DNA of 64,000 nt, taken from Paracoccus sphaerophysae. GTDB taxonomy: Bacteria; Pseudomonadota; Alphaproteobacteria; Rhodobacterales; Rhodobacteraceae. The stretch covers positions 94,775-158,774 of the forward strand of contig NZ_JRKS01000002.1 in NCBI RefSeq assembly GCF_000763805.1. The letters are read 5' to 3'. A model generated the notes under the pieces. The model searched no databases and was not told the origin of the DNA. It saw only the letters and a program-made list of their open reading frames with translations. Shown one piece after another: positions 26,528 through 37,215 of the stretch (within the stretch, counting starts at the first letter, position 1; each line of letters starts with the position of its first letter). The position numbers and the translations under genes were made by a program.

Positions 26528-27451
26528 TCAGTACCCGATCAGGAACGGATCGAAGCCCGCCCGCCGCCACTTTTCGCCCTTCATCAGCGCGTCCAGCCCC
26601 AGCGAGGCGACATCGTCGGCCACCGGGTCCAGCGTGGGGTTCTTGTGCTGATCCATCTGCTTGACCCAGGACCCGCAGCCGTCGCAGGTCTCGGCCTTGA
26701 TCTGGGCGCCGGTGTTGCCGGTCGCGGCATCCTCGACGGCGCGAAAGCCGATGCCCTTGGTGGTTCCGCAGGCGAGGCAGGTCAGCCGGACCTCGTTCCA
26801 CAGCGTCTGGCACCCGGCGCAGGCGGCATAGCGCGCCCCCTCGGCCCCCATGACCCCGGTCACGACCGAGGCCGCGGGCTTGCCGCCGCAGCACGGGCAG
26901 ACCCCGGTGCGGATCGGGACCAGCCGGCCCGCGTCCAGCGTCGCCGCCAGCCGCGCCAGGTGGACCTGCACGGCGGCGGCCACGAACAGATGCGGCGCGG
27001 CGCTGTCGGCGGGGATCGAGTCGTCCAGCACGTTGCCGATCAGCCAGCGCCGATCCTCGGTCGTCGCCGCCTGCAGCGCGTCCAGCGCGAGCCGGGCGGG
27101 GGCGGGCATGTCGATCGCGCGCGCCTCGGCCAGCAGGGCGTCCAGCGTCGCCCCCAGCAGCGGATCGTCCACCAGCGCGTCGCGGTCGATGGGCGGCATC
27201 GCCGCGGTGCGGGCGCGGTCCACCACGGCGGAGTCGACGGGAGCCACCGCCGGCAGCGCCGCGGCCAGCCCGGCCTGCACCCGGCACAAGGCGGCCAGGA
27301 ACGTCAGATAGGGCGCCAGCGTCGCGGTCTGGGCCAGGAACTCGAAGCGCTCGGCGCGCATCCGGAACAGGCGTTCGGGGCGGGGCAGAACGGCAAGCGG
27401 CGGCGTCGGGACGCCGCCGATCATGTCGGGCTGGGGCTGGATATCCGTCAT
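26528..27451 (-). CDS. fdhE: Formate dehydrogenase accessory protein FdhE
   Basis: A 307-residue cytoplasmic protein needed for maturation of membrane-bound formate dehydrogenase. It carries the family's four rubredoxin-like Cys pairs in the second half: CPCCG, CAGCQ, CLACG and CDGCG. The N-terminal half is helical. It sits between the formate dehydrogenase genes and selA, 36 bases after fdoI. Confidence 0.96.
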   Translation of the reverse strand: MTDIQPQPDMIGGVPTPPLAVLPRPERLFRMRAERFEFLAQTATLAPYLTFLAALCRVQAGLAAALPAVAPVDSAVVDRARTAAMPPIDRDALVDDPLLGATLDALLAEARAIDMPAPARLALDALQAATTEDRRWLIGNVLDDSIPADSAAPHLFVAAAVQVHLARLAATLDAGRLVPIRTGVCPCCGGKPAASVVTGVMGAEGARYAACAGCQTLWNEVRLTCLACGTTKGIGFRAVEDAATGNTGAQIKAETCDGCGSWVKQMDQHKNPTLDPVADDVASLGLDALMKGEKWRRAGFDPFLIGY

Positions 27452-27487
27452 TGTGTCCTCTCGGGGGCCGGACCGGCCACCAAGGGG

Positions 27488-28174
27488 TTACTCTGCCGGT
27501 TTCGAGCTTTGCCGTCTAGCCAGCTCGCGCAGCCACTTGCGATGGTGGCGCCAGGACCAGCCGCCGGTGACGGTGCCGCGGGTCATCGCCCGCAGCGTGC
27601 CCTGCGTCCAGACCGCGGCGAAGATGTGCAGGATCAGAACCAGCACGATCAGCACCGCCGACACGGAATGGACAAAAATCGCGATGCGCCGGGTTTCCAC
27701 CGACACCAGGTCGGGGAAATACTGGTACCACATCATGATGCCGGAAATCAGCAGCGCGAGGATCAGCCAGAACATCCCCCAGAAGACGCTCTTCTGGCCG
27801 AAGTTGTACTTGCCCAGCTCGGGCAGGCGTTCCTCGTGCCCCGCGATCACGTCGCCGATCTGGGCGGTCCAGACCAGGTCCTCGCGGCGCAGGATGTTCA
27901 GATGCACCAGCTGCACGAACATCCCCAGGAAGCTGACCGACAGCGCGATGCCGATGAAGGGATGCAGCCAGCGCGTCGTCTGCCCGCCGCCGAACAGGGC
28001 GGTCAGTCCGAACAGCGCCGGATGGAACAGCGCAAAGCCCGACAGCATCAGAAGGATGAAGCACAGCGCCGTGAACCAGTGGTTGATCCGGGTGAAGGTC
28101 ACATAGCGCCGCACCTCGACCGGGCGCAGGCTGAGGATCTCGTCGGTGGATTCGGAAAACTGCCGTCCCGCCAT
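27488..28174 (-). CDS. fdoI: Formate dehydrogenase cytochrome b556 (gamma) subunit
   Basis: A 228-residue inner-membrane protein with four hydrophobic segments and His residues placed to bind b hemes (RINHWFTALCF, GGGQTTRWLHPFIG, VHSVSAVLIVLVLILHIFAA). It passes electrons from the periplasmic FdoGH module to quinone. The ATG overlaps the last base of the fdoH stop. I cannot distinguish the FdnI and FdoI names from sequence. Confidence 0.95.
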   Translation of the reverse strand: MAGRQFSESTDEILSLRPVEVRRYVTFTRINHWFTALCFILLMLSGFALFHPALFGLTALFGGGQTTRWLHPFIGIALSVSFLGMFVQLVHLNILRREDLVWTAQIGDVIAGHEERLPELGKYNFGQKSVFWGMFWLILALLISGIMMWYQYFPDLVSVETRRIAIFVHSVSAVLIVLVLILHIFAAVWTQGTLRAMTRGTVTGGWSWRHHRKWLRELARRQSSKPAE

Positions 28175-29208
28175 CAGACATCCCTTCCCGTGCTGCCCGG
28201 CACGCTGTCCATCTCGTCGCGGACGAGCAGCTGGGCCTCGCGCTCATCCTCGACCGTGACCCGGTTGCCGCGGCTGAATAGCGCCATCGCGGCAGCGCCG
28301 GCAGCGGCCAGGCCGACCGCGGCCAGCCCGACCGGCTTGGTCGCGCCCTTCCAGTTGGCCACCACGCCCGAGATGCTGGGATCGTCGGGCAGGTCGTTGT
28401 ACAGCGACGGCTTGTCGGCATGCTGCAGCACATACATCACATGCGTGCCGCCGACGCCCTGCGGATCGTACAGCCCGGCATTGGCATAGCCGCGGCCCTT
28501 GAGATCCTCGATCCGCTCGGCGGCGAGCGTGGTCATGTCGTCCTTGCTGCCGAAGGTGATCGCCTGGGTCGGGCAGGCCTTGGCGCAGGCCGGGCCCTGG
28601 CCCACGGCCACCCGGTCCGAACACAGGGTGCATTTGTAGACCTTGTGCTCGACCGGGTTCATCCGCGGGATGTCGAACGGACAGCCCGAGATGCAATAGC
28701 CGCAGCCGATGCAGTTCTCGTGGATGAAATCGACGATGCCGTTGGAATACTGCACGATGGCGCCGGGCGCAGGGCAGGCCTTGAGACAGCCCGGATCCTC
28801 GCAATGCATGCAGCCGTCCTTGCGGATCAGCCACTCGAAATCGCCGGTGTCGGGGTTGTCGTATTCGGCGAACCGCATCAGCGTGAACATCTGGTCGGTC
28901 AGGTCGTGCGGGTTCTCGTAAAGGCCGACATTTTCGCCGATGGCGGGATGGGTGTCGTTCCATTCGATGCACGCCGACTGGCAGGCCTTGCAGCCGATGC
29001 ATTTCGAGATGTCGATCAGCTTGGCGACCTTGGTCAGGGCGGTCGGCTGTTCGGCCACCGGGCCGCCGGCCGAGGACCGGACGACGGCCGCCTGGCCCAG
29101 GTTGGACGCCATCGGCTGCACCGGCGGGTTGGAAACCGCCGTGCGCGGGCTGTCGGTGGCAGCCGCGACGGCGGTCGCGGCGGTGGCTTGAGTGACGGGG
29201 ATGTTCAC
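28174..29208 (-). CDS. fdoH: Formate dehydrogenase iron-sulfur (beta) subunit
   Basis: A 344-residue protein with four ferredoxin-type clusters: [45 protein letters not shown] and CTLCSDRV...CAKACP. A hydrophobic segment near the C-terminus (about residues 295-315) anchors it in the membrane. The start is a GTG at 29208: GGAGG lies seven bases upstream and the codon overlaps the fdoG stop (GTGA). An Ala/Thr-rich N-terminal extension of about 60 residues precedes the cluster-binding part, which is unusual. Confidence 0.95.
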   Translation of the reverse strand: MNIPVTQATAATAVAAATDSPRTAVSNPPVQPMASNLGQAAVVRSSAGGPVAEQPTALTKVAKLIDISKCIGCKACQSACIEWNDTHPAIGENVGLYENPHDLTDQMFTLMRFAEYDNPDTGDFEWLIRKDGCMHCEDPGCLKACPAPGAIVQYSNGIVDFIHENCIGCGYCISGCPFDIPRMNPVEHKVYKCTLCSDRVAVGQGPACAKACPTQAITFGSKDDMTTLAAERIEDLKGRGYANAGLYDPQGVGGTHVMYVLQHADKPSLYNDLPDDPSISGVVANWKGATKPVGLAAVGLAAAGAAAMALFSRGNRVTVEDEREAQLLVRDEMDSVPGSTGRDV

Positions 29209-32200
29209 GACACGGCCTCCCCGACGGCGGGTTCGATGTTGACGAGGAACGCCTTGTATTCCGGCGTCTCGATGTTGGCGTCGCCGACATAGGGCGTCAG
29301 GCTGTTCGGCCCCCAGCCCTTCTTCGCGGCGCCGACAAAGCCCCAATGCAGCGGGATGCCGATGACATGGACGGGCTTGCCGTCACAGATCATCGGCTTG
29401 ATCCGCCGCGTCACCACCGCCTTGGCGCGGATTTCGCCGCGCTTGGACCACACCCGGACCCAGCCGCCGTTGGTGATGCCCTTTTCCTCGGCCAGCTGGA
29501 CGCTGAGCTCTACGAAACCCTGCGGCTGCAGGGCGGCGTTCACCACGTTGTTCTTGGTCCAGTAGTGGAAGTGCTCGGTCAGGCGATAGCTGGTGGCGAC
29601 ATAGGGGAACTCGGACGCGTCGCCGAAGGTCTCGACGTCCGATTCGAACACCCGGGCGACCGGGTTGCCCCGCATCCGCGCGTTGAAGACGTTCTGCACC
29701 GGGCTTTCAAACGGCTCCATATGCGTCGGGAACGGCCCGTCGCGCATCATCCCCCGGCTGAACAGGCGGCTGACGCCTTCCGGGTTCATGATGAACGGCA
29801 TCACCTCGCCGGGCTTGGCGGTGGGGGAAATGTCGGGCACGTCGTTGCCTTCCCATTTCTCGCCCGTCCACTGGATGATCGGACGTTCCGGGTCCCAGGG
29901 CTGGCCGTTCAGGTCCGCCGAGGCGCGGTTGTACAGCGTCCGGCGGTTCAGCGGCCAGCTCCACGCCCATTTGGGATGGACGCCAAGCCCCGAGGGGTCG
30001 GCGTTGTCGCGCCGGGCCATATTGTTGCCGTCCTCGTTGAAGCAGCCGGAATAGATCCAGCAGCCGCAGGCGGTGGACCCGTCGTCGCGCAGTTCGGCGA
30101 AGGATTTCACCTGCTTGCCCGCCGCGGTCAGCATCTTGGCCGCGTCCTTGGGGTCGAACACGTCGCCCAGAGCCGTCCCGTTCATCTCGCGGGCCAACTC
30201 GTCGGGCTTGGGCTCGTTGGGATCGGCATAGCCCCAGGCCAGGTTCAGGATCGGATCGGGGAAGACCCCGCCCTCGGTCTGGTACAGCGCTTTCACCCGG
30301 TTGAAGATCTGCGCCATGATCCAGGTGTCCAGCTTGGCGTCGCCCGGAGGCTCGGCCGCCGCCCAGTGCCACTGCAGCCAGCGGCCCGAGTTGACCAGCG
30401 CGCCCTCGTCCTCGGCAAAGCAGGACGACGGCAGCTGGATGACCTCGGTCTGGATCGCGGCGCTGTCCACGGGGTTGTATTCGCCGTGGTTTTCCCAGAA
30501 CCGCGCGGTCTCGGTTTCCAGCGGGTCCATGATGACCATCAGCTTCAGCTTGCTGAAGGCGCGGGTCAGCTTGCCCCGGTTGGGCGCGGCCAGCAGCGGG
30601 TTGAAACCCTGGCAGAAGTAGATGTTGACCCGGTCCTGGTCCATCAGCTCGAACATGCGCAGCATGTCGTACGCCGGCACGTCCAGCTTGGGCAGATAGT
30701 GGAAGGCCCAGTCGTTGTCCTTTTGGGCCGCCTCGCCCCACATGGCTTTCATGAAGGAAACCATGAACTTGGGATAGTTCTGCCAATAGCTGGTCTGTCC
30801 CGGCATCAGCGGCTTGAACGCCCGCGACTTGAGATAGGTGGCCCAGTCGGGCTCTTTCTCGGTCGGGATGTTCAGATAGCCGGGGATCAGGTTCGACATC
30901 AGCCCCAGGTCGGTCAGGCCCTGGATGTTGGAATGCCCGCGCAGCGCGTTCATCCCGCCCCCCGGCACGCCGATATTGCCCAGGATCAGCTGCAGCATCG
31001 CCATGCCGCGGATGTTCTGGGCACCCTTGGAATGCTGCGTCCAGCCCAGCGCGTACATCGAGGTCATGGTCTTCGTCTTGGACGAACACTCGCCGATCAT
31101 CTCGGCGATCTTCAGGAAGCGGTCCTTGGGCGTGCCGCAGACGCGTTCGACCATCTCGGGCGTATAGGCGTCGACATGGGCCTTGAGCAGGTTCCACACG
31201 CAGCGCGGGTTCTGCAGCGTCGGATCGGTGACAGCGAACCCGTCATCGCCGACGACGTAATCCCAGCTCGAGCGGTCAAAGTCGCGCTTCTGCTCGTCAT
31301 AGCCGGTGAACAGGCCATCGGACCAGCCGAACTCGTCCTTGACGATGAAGGAGGCGTTGGTGAACGCCTTGACGTAGTCCCACTGGACCTTGTCGTTCTC
31401 GATCATCCAGCGGATCAGCGCCATCAGGAACACGATGTCGCTGCCCGGACGGATCGGGGCATAGTAATCGGACACCGCTGCCGTGCGCGTGAACCGCGGG
31501 TCCACGACGATCAGTTTCGCACCGCGATGGTGCTTGGCTTCAGTGACCCACTTGAACCCGCAGGGGTGGGCTTCGGCGGCATTGCCGCCCATCACGACCA
31601 CCAGGTCGGTGTTCTTGATGTCGGTCCAGGAGTTCGTCATCGCTCCGCGGCCAAAGGTCGGGCCCAAACTGGACACCGTGGGGCCGTGTCAAACGCGCGC
31701 CTGGTTATCGAAACCGACAATACCCATCGACCGGACGACCTTGTAGGTCAGGTATGCCGTCTCGTTGGTGGTGGCAGAGGCCGCGAGGAAACCAGTCGTG
31801 GTCCAGCGGTTGACCGGCACGCCGGCCTCGTTGGTCTGCAGGAAGTTCGCGTCGCGGTCGTCCTTGAGCGCGCGGGCGATGCGGTCCAGCGCGTCTTCCC
31901 AGGTGATCGGCTCGAACGCGGTGGCGCCGGGCTTGCGGATCATCGGCTGGGTCAGCCGGTTCTCGGCGTTGACGAAGTCCTTCAACGCCGCGCCCTTGGG
32001 GCACAGCGTGCCGCGGTTCACCGGGTGGTCGGCGTCGCCCTCGATATGGGTGACGCGCCGCTTTCCATCGTCGCCGGGCTTGGCATAGATGATGATGCCG
32101 CAGGCCACCGAGCAATAGGGACAGGTGTTGCGCGTCTCGGTCGTGGCGACCAGCTTGAAGTCGCGCACATGCGCGAGTTCCGCCGCCTCGGCCTCGCCGA

Positions 32201-32282
32201 AGCCCAGGGCCCCCAGCGATGTCGCCGCAACCCCCGCGCCCGCGAGTTTCAAGAACCCGCGCCGTGAGAGGTCGATGTTCAT
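29205..32282 (-). CDS. fdoG: Formate dehydrogenase major (alpha) subunit, selenoprotein
   Basis: A 1025-residue molybdopterin enzyme read through an in-frame TGA at 31691-31689 (residue 198) as selenocysteine. The flanking residues are [21 protein letters not shown], the classic active-site context. The twin-arginine signal is [15 protein letters not shown] (residues 6-20), so the enzyme is exported folded. A 4Fe-4S motif CPYCSVACG (residues about 55-63) follows. Oxidises formate in the periplasm and feeds quinone through FdoH and FdoI. ATG at 32282 follows AGGAGGAT. It is the first gene of the operon that ends with selA, selB and selC. Confidence 0.97.
31656..31691 (-). promoter_or_regulatory. 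Selenocysteine UGA and SECIS-like hairpin in fdoG
   Basis: The 36 bases starting at the recoded TGA resemble the E. coli formate dehydrogenase SECIS in their first bases (TGACACGGCCC) and in a short hairpin about 16 bases downstream (GTCC and GGGC around an AGTTT loop). Exact pairing was not calculated. Confidence 0.5.
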
Positions 32283-32403
32283 CCGATCCTCCTTTTGCCT
32301 GTCCACCAAGATAGGTTCGACCATAGTGGGACAAGGCCGGGGTCACGTCAACAGAACTGCGGCCAACAAACAGCAGGCGATGACGGGCGCCGCGCAGCTG
32401 TGA

Positions 32404-33420
32404 TCACATGCCGGCGGCGGGCGCGGGGGGTGGTCCGGCGGCGGGGCCACCCTCGCGCGGCTGGCTGCGCCGCCAGCGATCCGGGGTCTCGCCATAGCTT
32501 TCCCGAAACGCCCGGATCAGGTGGCTCGCGTCGCAGAAGCCGGTATCGTCGGCGATCCGGGCGATGCTGTGGTCGCTGCGTTGCAGCAGCATCCGCGCGT
32601 GCCCCAGCCGCAGCCGCATCAGCGCCTCGGCCGGGGTCAGCGCCAGCGTCGCCGCAAAGCGCCGCTCCAGCCGCCGCCGCCCGACCCCCAGCATCTGGGC
32701 CAGCGTCCCGATGGTCGGCGGGCTGTCCAGCCGCTGCTGCATCGCGGCCAGGGCGCGGCGGACCAGCGGGTCCGAGGTGGTCAGGTCCAGCGGCTGCCCC
32801 GGCTGCGGCGCGTCCGCCGCCTGCGGGCCGTCGATCATCATGATCGCCAGCGCCTTGCGCGCCGCGGCCCGGCCGATATGGCGGTCGACCAGAAACGCCG
32901 CCAGATGCGCGGCGCTGACCCCGCCGGAGCAGGACAGCCGGTCGCGGTCGACGACGAAGATGCGGTCGCTGACCGGGGTCTCGGCCGGGAACTCGGCCCG
33001 GAAATCGTCGTGGTGGAACCAGCTGACGCAGCATTGCCGCCCCGCCATCAGCCCGGCGCGGGCCAGCAGGAACACCCCCGTGCAGACCCCGACCAGCGGG
33101 ACCTCGGCCGCCGCTGCGCGCTGCAGGAAGGCGGTCAGCGCCGGGTCCAGCGGCTGCGGCGCGCCGATCAGCCCGCCGATCACCACCACATAGTCGTATT
33201 GCGCCGGGTCCTCGGGCGGGGCGTCAGCCTCGATCCGGGTGCCGCAACTGGCGGCGATCGGCGCGCCGCGATTGCCGATCACCGCCCAGCGGCACAGGAT
33301 CGGGCGCGAGCGGTCGCCCTCGTCGGCCGCCAGCCGCAGCACGTCGACGAAATTGGCATAGGCCGACAGGGTAAAGCGACGGGCAAGCACGAAGGCGATG
33401 TTCAGCCGCGGCCCGCTCAT
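32404..33420 (-). CDS. GlxA-type transcriptional regulator (DJ-1/PfpI + AraC)
   Basis: A 338-residue regulator. The N-terminal amidase-like domain (about residues 5-190) contains [17 protein letters not shown], where the nucleophile Cys position is retained. The C-terminal AraC half has two helix-turn-helix units ([20 protein letters not shown] and [20 protein letters not shown]). Targets unknown; relatives control osmolyte or amine catabolism. Its ATG overlaps the stop of the upstream gene (ATGA). It is 121 bases from fdoG and on the same strand, so it could be part of the fdo transcript's upstream region. Confidence 0.92.
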   Translation of the reverse strand: MSGPRLNIAFVLARRFTLSAYANFVDVLRLAADEGDRSRPILCRWAVIGNRGAPIAASCGTRIEADAPPEDPAQYDYVVVIGGLIGAPQPLDPALTAFLQRAAAAEVPLVGVCTGVFLLARAGLMAGRQCCVSWFHHDDFRAEFPAETPVSDRIFVVDRDRLSCSGGVSAAHLAAFLVDRHIGRAAARKALAIMMIDGPQAADAPQPGQPLDLTTSDPLVRRALAAMQQRLDSPPTIGTLAQMLGVGRRRLERRFAATLALTPAEALMRLRLGHARMLLQRSDHSIARIADDTGFCDASHLIRAFRESYGETPDRWRRSQPREGGPAAGPPPAPAAGM

Positions 33421-34124
33421 CCCTGTTGCGGCTCCGCCAGCGGGTCGGTGCCGTCGAAGGACAGGGTGTACAGGCGGCGGTCGCGGAACGCCGGCAGGTG
33501 GCGCAGCTCGTCGGTGCGCCGGAAGATGGTGTCGCCGTCGCGCACGATCTCCATCAGCCGCAGCAGCACCCGGCCGGCGGGGCCGCCGTCCAGCGCGGCG
33601 TCATAGGCCAGCACGTTGATGTTCGCCAGCACGTCGTCGCCGGGCTTGAAGCCGCCCATCCCCTCCACCGCCCGCAGCTGCGGCGAATAGGGATAGGGCG
33701 AGTCCGGCGGCCGCGGCCGCGAGGCGGCGCGTTCGGTTTCATAGACCTTGATGAGGTTGCCATACATGAACCCCACCCCGCCCGCGGTGCGTTCGCCGGG
33801 GGTCGCCGGGTGGTCATAGAAGGTCTGCAGCGTGGACACGAGCCAGCGCGCCGGCAGCCGCTCCAGCAGGAAATCGGCTTCCTCGGCCCAGATCCGGTGA
33901 AACAGCGCCCGCGCCTTGGCGGTCTGCGGGGTCGCGCGCCGCAGATACGAGATGCAGGCGGCGTGCAGCAGTTCCAGTTCGCTGCGGCCGGCGAAGATCT
34001 GCGACAGCTGGACCATCTGCACGGACAGGTCCTTGCGGGCCTCGTCGGTCGGGCCGTCGATGGTTTCCACCACCATGTGCTTCAGCGGCGCCAGCGCGGC
34101 GTCGGGCTCCGGCAGCAGGTCCAT
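33417..34124 (-). CDS. Unknown protein coupled to GlxA-type regulator
   Basis: A 235-residue protein I do not recognise. No signal peptide or membrane segment is seen. The first half is helical ([40 protein letters not shown]) and the second half has [20 protein letters not shown] and a beta-rich end. Stop overlaps the regulator's ATG, so they are co-translated. A longer GTG start at 34217 adds a 31-residue basic leader; the ATG at 34124 is preferred. Function open. Confidence 0.7.
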   Translation of the reverse strand: MDLLPEPDAALAPLKHMVVETIDGPTDEARKDLSVQMVQLSQIFAGRSELELLHAACISYLRRATPQTAKARALFHRIWAEEADFLLERLPARWLVSTLQTFYDHPATPGERTAGGVGFMYGNLIKVYETERAASRPRPPDSPYPYSPQLRAVEGMGGFKPGDDVLANINVLAYDAALDGGPAGRVLLRLMEIVRDGDTIFRRTDELRHLPAFRDRRLYTLSFDGTDPLAEPQQG

Positions 34125-34352
34125 CTGCCGGCGCTGCCGCCGAAAGCGAAAGCGGTGGCGATGGGCCAGCGCGGCAAAGCGACCCCCCGTCAAGATTGCC
34201 GTTCCCCGCCCATGCACCCCCCGATCCGGTTCCGCGCCACAGGCTACCAGCGGCGCCCGCCCCTGTCACCGGGGCGCGCGGCGCCTCAAGGCTTTCACCC
34301 CCGGCTTGGCGATGCTACCCCTGTCCGGCCCGACGCGAGAGGATGCCCCGAG

Positions 34353-35399
34353 ATGACCACCGACTCCCCGATCCGCCTGTCGCAACTGTCCCACGGCGGC
34401 GGCTGCGGCTGCAAGCTGGCCCCGTCCGTCCTGCGCGAGCTGCTCGCCGGCCAGCCCGTGGCACAGGCGTTTCCCGACCTGCTGGTGGGGACCGAGACCG
34501 CCGACGACGCGGCGGTCTATCGGGTGTCGGACGATCTGGCGGTGATCGCCACGACGGATTTCTTCATGCCGATGGTGGACGACCCGCACGCCTTCGGCCG
34601 GATCGCCGCGACCAACGCGATTTCGGACGTCTATGCGATGGGCGGGCGGCCGATCATGGCGCTGGCGATCCTGGGAATGCCGATCGACAAGCTGCCGCCC
34701 GAGATGATCCGCGAGATCCTCGACGGCGGCCGTTCGATCTGCGCCGAAGCGGGGATTCCGGTCGCCGGCGGCCATTCTATCGACAGCCTCGAGCCGATCT
34801 ATGGGCTGGCCGTGATCGGCGTGGTCCATCCCGACAAGCTGCGCCGCAACGCCGATGCGCGGCCCGGCGACGTGCTGATCCTGACCAAGGGGCTGGGCGT
34901 CGGCATCTATTCGGCGGCGATCAAGAAATCGGCGCTGGACGAGGCGGGGATCGCCGAGATGATCGGATCGACCACGCTGCTGAACCGGATCGGCGCGGAT
35001 CTCGCCGACGATCCGGCCGTCCACGCGATCACCGACGTGACCGGCTTCGGCATCCTCGGCCACGGGCTCGAGGTCGCCCGCGGGTCCGGCGCCCGGGTGG
35101 TGATCGACCGCGCCACGCTGCCGCTGCTGACCCGCGCCGAGGAGTTGGCCGAGGCCGGTTTCGTCACCGGGGCCTCGCACCGCAACTGGGCCGCCTACGG
35201 CGCCGAGGTGACGCTGCCCGAGGGCCTGGCCGACTGGCAGCGCCACCTGCTGACCGACCCGCAGACCTCGGGCGGGCTGCTGGTCGCGGTCGCGCCCGAG
35301 GCCGCCGAGGCGACGCTGGCCCGCATCCGCGCGGCCGGCTATCCGCTCGCCGCCATCGTCGGCCAGATCGAAGAAGGCGACGGAATCACCGTCGCCTGA
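34353..35399 (+). CDS. selD: Selenide, water dikinase (selenophosphate synthase)
   Basis: A 348-residue enzyme that makes selenophosphate from selenide and ATP for SelA. The glycine-rich active site is HGGGCGCK (residues 14-21) with C18 and K21; it uses Cys, not Sec. ATP-binding segments [10 protein letters not shown] and [12 protein letters not shown] follow, and [12 protein letters not shown] lies in the C-terminal half. The ATG at 34353 is preceded by GAGAGG; a much longer upstream open frame is the shadow of the opposite gene. No selenouridine synthase is in the window, so Sec synthesis is the only selenium use seen here. Confidence 0.97.
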   Translation: MTTDSPIRLSQLSHGGGCGCKLAPSVLRELLAGQPVAQAFPDLLVGTETADDAAVYRVSDDLAVIATTDFFMPMVDDPHAFGRIAATNAISDVYAMGGRPIMALAILGMPIDKLPPEMIREILDGGRSICAEAGIPVAGGHSIDSLEPIYGLAVIGVVHPDKLRRNADARPGDVLILTKGLGVGIYSAAIKKSALDEAGIAEMIGSTTLLNRIGADLADDPAVHAITDVTGFGILGHGLEVARGSGARVVIDRATLPLLTRAEELAEAGFVTGASHRNWAAYGAEVTLPEGLADWQRHLLTDPQTSGGLLVAVAPEAAEATLARIRAAGYPLAAIVGQIEEGDGITVA

Positions 35400-35442
35400 A
35401 GTTCTTCTTTGCGAAAGTATCCTGGAGGCTTCCGAGCGCCCG

Positions 35443-35521
35443 GAAAACAGTCCGGCGGACTGTTTTCAGCGAGGAAGGCCAGCGGCAGCTGGCCCCATAG
35501 GGCGATGGGGGCAAAGCCCCC
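35443..35521. repeat. Triple-hairpin intergenic element
   Basis: Three adjacent inverted repeats fill the gap between convergent selD and efp: a perfect 11-base-pair arm pair (35443-35453 with 35457-35467), a 7-base-pair pair (35477-35483 with 35488-35494) and a 6-base-pair pair (35507-35512 with 35516-35521). It may be a bidirectional terminator or a dispersed REP-like element. Confidence 0.8.
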
Positions 35522-36088
35522 TCAGTCCTTCGCCCGCTCGACGTAGGAGTTGTCCTCGGTGTTGATCACGATCCGCGTGCCGACGCCGATATGCGGCGGC
35601 ACCATCACCCGCAGCCCGTTGTCGCAGGTCGCCGGCTTGTAGGAGGACGAGGCCGTCTGCCCCTTCACCACCGGCTCGGTCTCGGTGACCTCGACGGTCA
35701 TCTTCTGCGGCAGCTCCATCGCGATCGGCGCACCGTCATAGACCTGCAGGAACACCCGCATCCCTTCCTGCAGATAGGCCTTCTGGTCGCCCACCATCTC
35801 GGCCGGGGCGACGACCTGCTCGTAAGTCTCGGGCTCCATGAAGTGGAAACCCTCGCCGTCCTCGTAGAGGAAGTCATAGCCGCGCTCGTCGACATGGGCG
35901 CGTTCGACCTGTTCGGTGGTGCGCCAGCGTTCCGACACCTTCACCCCGTCGGCGATGCGGCGCATGTCGACCTGGGTCACGGGGGTGCCCTTGCCGGGGT
36001 GGAAGTTCTGGGCGGTCAGCACGACATACAGCTTGCCGTCCAGTTCGACGACGTTGCCCTTGCGAAGCGAGGAGGCGATGACTTTCAC
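35522..36088 (-). CDS. efp: Elongation factor P
   Basis: A 188-residue translation factor that relieves ribosome stalling at proline runs. The modification site is K33 in NFHPGKGTP. Three beta-barrel domains of standard length end with [19 protein letters not shown]. It is divergent from epmA, whose product modifies this lysine. Confidence 0.98.
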   Translation of the reverse strand: MKVIASSLRKGNVVELDGKLYVVLTAQNFHPGKGTPVTQVDMRRIADGVKVSERWRTTEQVERAHVDERGYDFLYEDGEGFHFMEPETYEQVVAPAEMVGDQKAYLQEGMRVFLQVYDGAPIAMELPQKMTVEVTETEPVVKGQTASSSYKPATCDNGLRVMVPPHIGVGTRIVINTEDNSYVERAKD

Positions 36089-36162
36089 GGTCAGTCTTTC
36101 TTGCGATCTGAGGATGCGTTATCGGCGCGGTCTCTAGCGCAATCGCAGGGTTTTCGCCAGCC

Positions 36163-37212
36163 ATGACCGACACGACGCGGGACACCCCCTGGTGGGACGC
36201 GGCCCGCCACGCCGACCGCCGCCCGATCCTGCTGGGCCGCAACCGCATCCAGCGGGCGGTCCGCGGCTGGCTGGACGATCAGGGCTTCACCGAGGTCGAC
36301 CCCGCGGCGCTGGCGATCAGCCCTGGCAACGAGGCGCATCTGCACGGCTTTGCCACCGACGCGATCGGCAATGATGGCGTGCCGCGGCGGATGTACCTGC
36401 ACACCTCGCCCGAGTTCGCGCTGAAGAAGCTGCTGGCGGCGGGCGAGACCGGGATCGCCGCCTTTTCCCATGTCTGGCGCAACCGCGAACGCGGCCCGCT
36501 GCACGCGCCCGAATTCACCATGCTGGAATGGTATCGAGCGGGCGAACCCTATCAGACGCTGATGGACGACTGCGCGGCCCTGCTGACAGTTTCTGTCAGG
36601 GCGGCCGGTGCGACGGTGCTGCGGTTCCGCGATGTGGAATGCGACCCCTTCGCCGCGCCCGAGCGGCTGTCGGTCGCCGACGCCTTCGCGCGCCATGCGG
36701 GCATCGACCTGCTGGGAACCATCCACCCGGATGGCGGGACCGACCGCGACGGGTTGGCGCGACAGGCGCAGCAGGCCGGGCTGCGGGTCGCCCCGGACGA
36801 CACCTGGTCGGACATCCTCAGCCGCATCCTGACGGCGCGGGTCGAGCCGCATCTGGGTCACGGCCGCGCCACGATCCTCGACCGCTATCCCGCGCCCGAG
36901 GCAGCGCTGGCCCGCCGGACCGCCGACGATCCGCGCGTGGCGGAGCGGTTCGAGCTGTATGCCTGCGGGGTGGAGCTCGCCAACGGCTTCGGCGAGCTGA
37001 CCGACCCCGCCGAACAGCGCCGCCGCTTCACGGCCGAGATGGACGAAAAGCAGCGGGTCTACGGGGAAACCTATCCGCTGGACGAGGATTTCCTGGCCGC
37101 GCTGGCGCAGATGCCCCCGGCCAGCGGCATCGCGCTGGGCTTTGACCGGCTGGTGATGCTGGCCACCGGCGCGCCGCGCATCGACGACGTGCAGTGGACT
37201 CCGGTGCCCTGA
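36163..37212 (+). CDS. epmA: EF-P--lysine ligase EpmA (GenX/PoxA)
   Basis: A 349-residue class II synthetase-like enzyme that attaches beta-lysine to K33 of EF-P. It resembles the catalytic core of LysRS without the anticodon domain: YLHTSPEFALKKLLAAGETG, then FSHVWRNRERGPLHAPEFTM (motif 2) and ASGIALGFDRLVML (motif 3). Pairing with efp across a 74-base divergent gap supports the call. The lysine 2,3-aminomutase partner (EpmB) is not in the window. Confidence 0.96.
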   Translation: MTDTTRDTPWWDAARHADRRPILLGRNRIQRAVRGWLDDQGFTEVDPAALAISPGNEAHLHGFATDAIGNDGVPRRMYLHTSPEFALKKLLAAGETGIAAFSHVWRNRERGPLHAPEFTMLEWYRAGEPYQTLMDDCAALLTVSVRAAGATVLRFRDVECDPFAAPERLSVADAFARHAGIDLLGTIHPDGGTDRDGLARQAQQAGLRVAPDDTWSDILSRILTARVEPHLGHGRATILDRYPAPEAALARRTADDPRVAERFELYACGVELANGFGELTDPAEQRRRFTAEMDEKQRVYGETYPLDEDFLAALAQMPPASGIALGFDRLVMLATGAPRIDDVQWTPVP

Positions 37213-37215
37213 AAG

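Noticed and set aside
31689..31691. In-frame stop in fdoG as a sign of a broken gene
   Set aside because: It is a UGA in the conserved active-site context, with selA, selB, selC and selD present and a SECIS-like hairpin right after it.
29346..32267. A 973-codon open frame on the plus strand opposite fdoG
   Set aside because: High-GC coding DNA leaves long shadow frames. The peptide has no domain or composition of a real protein, and fdoG is certain.
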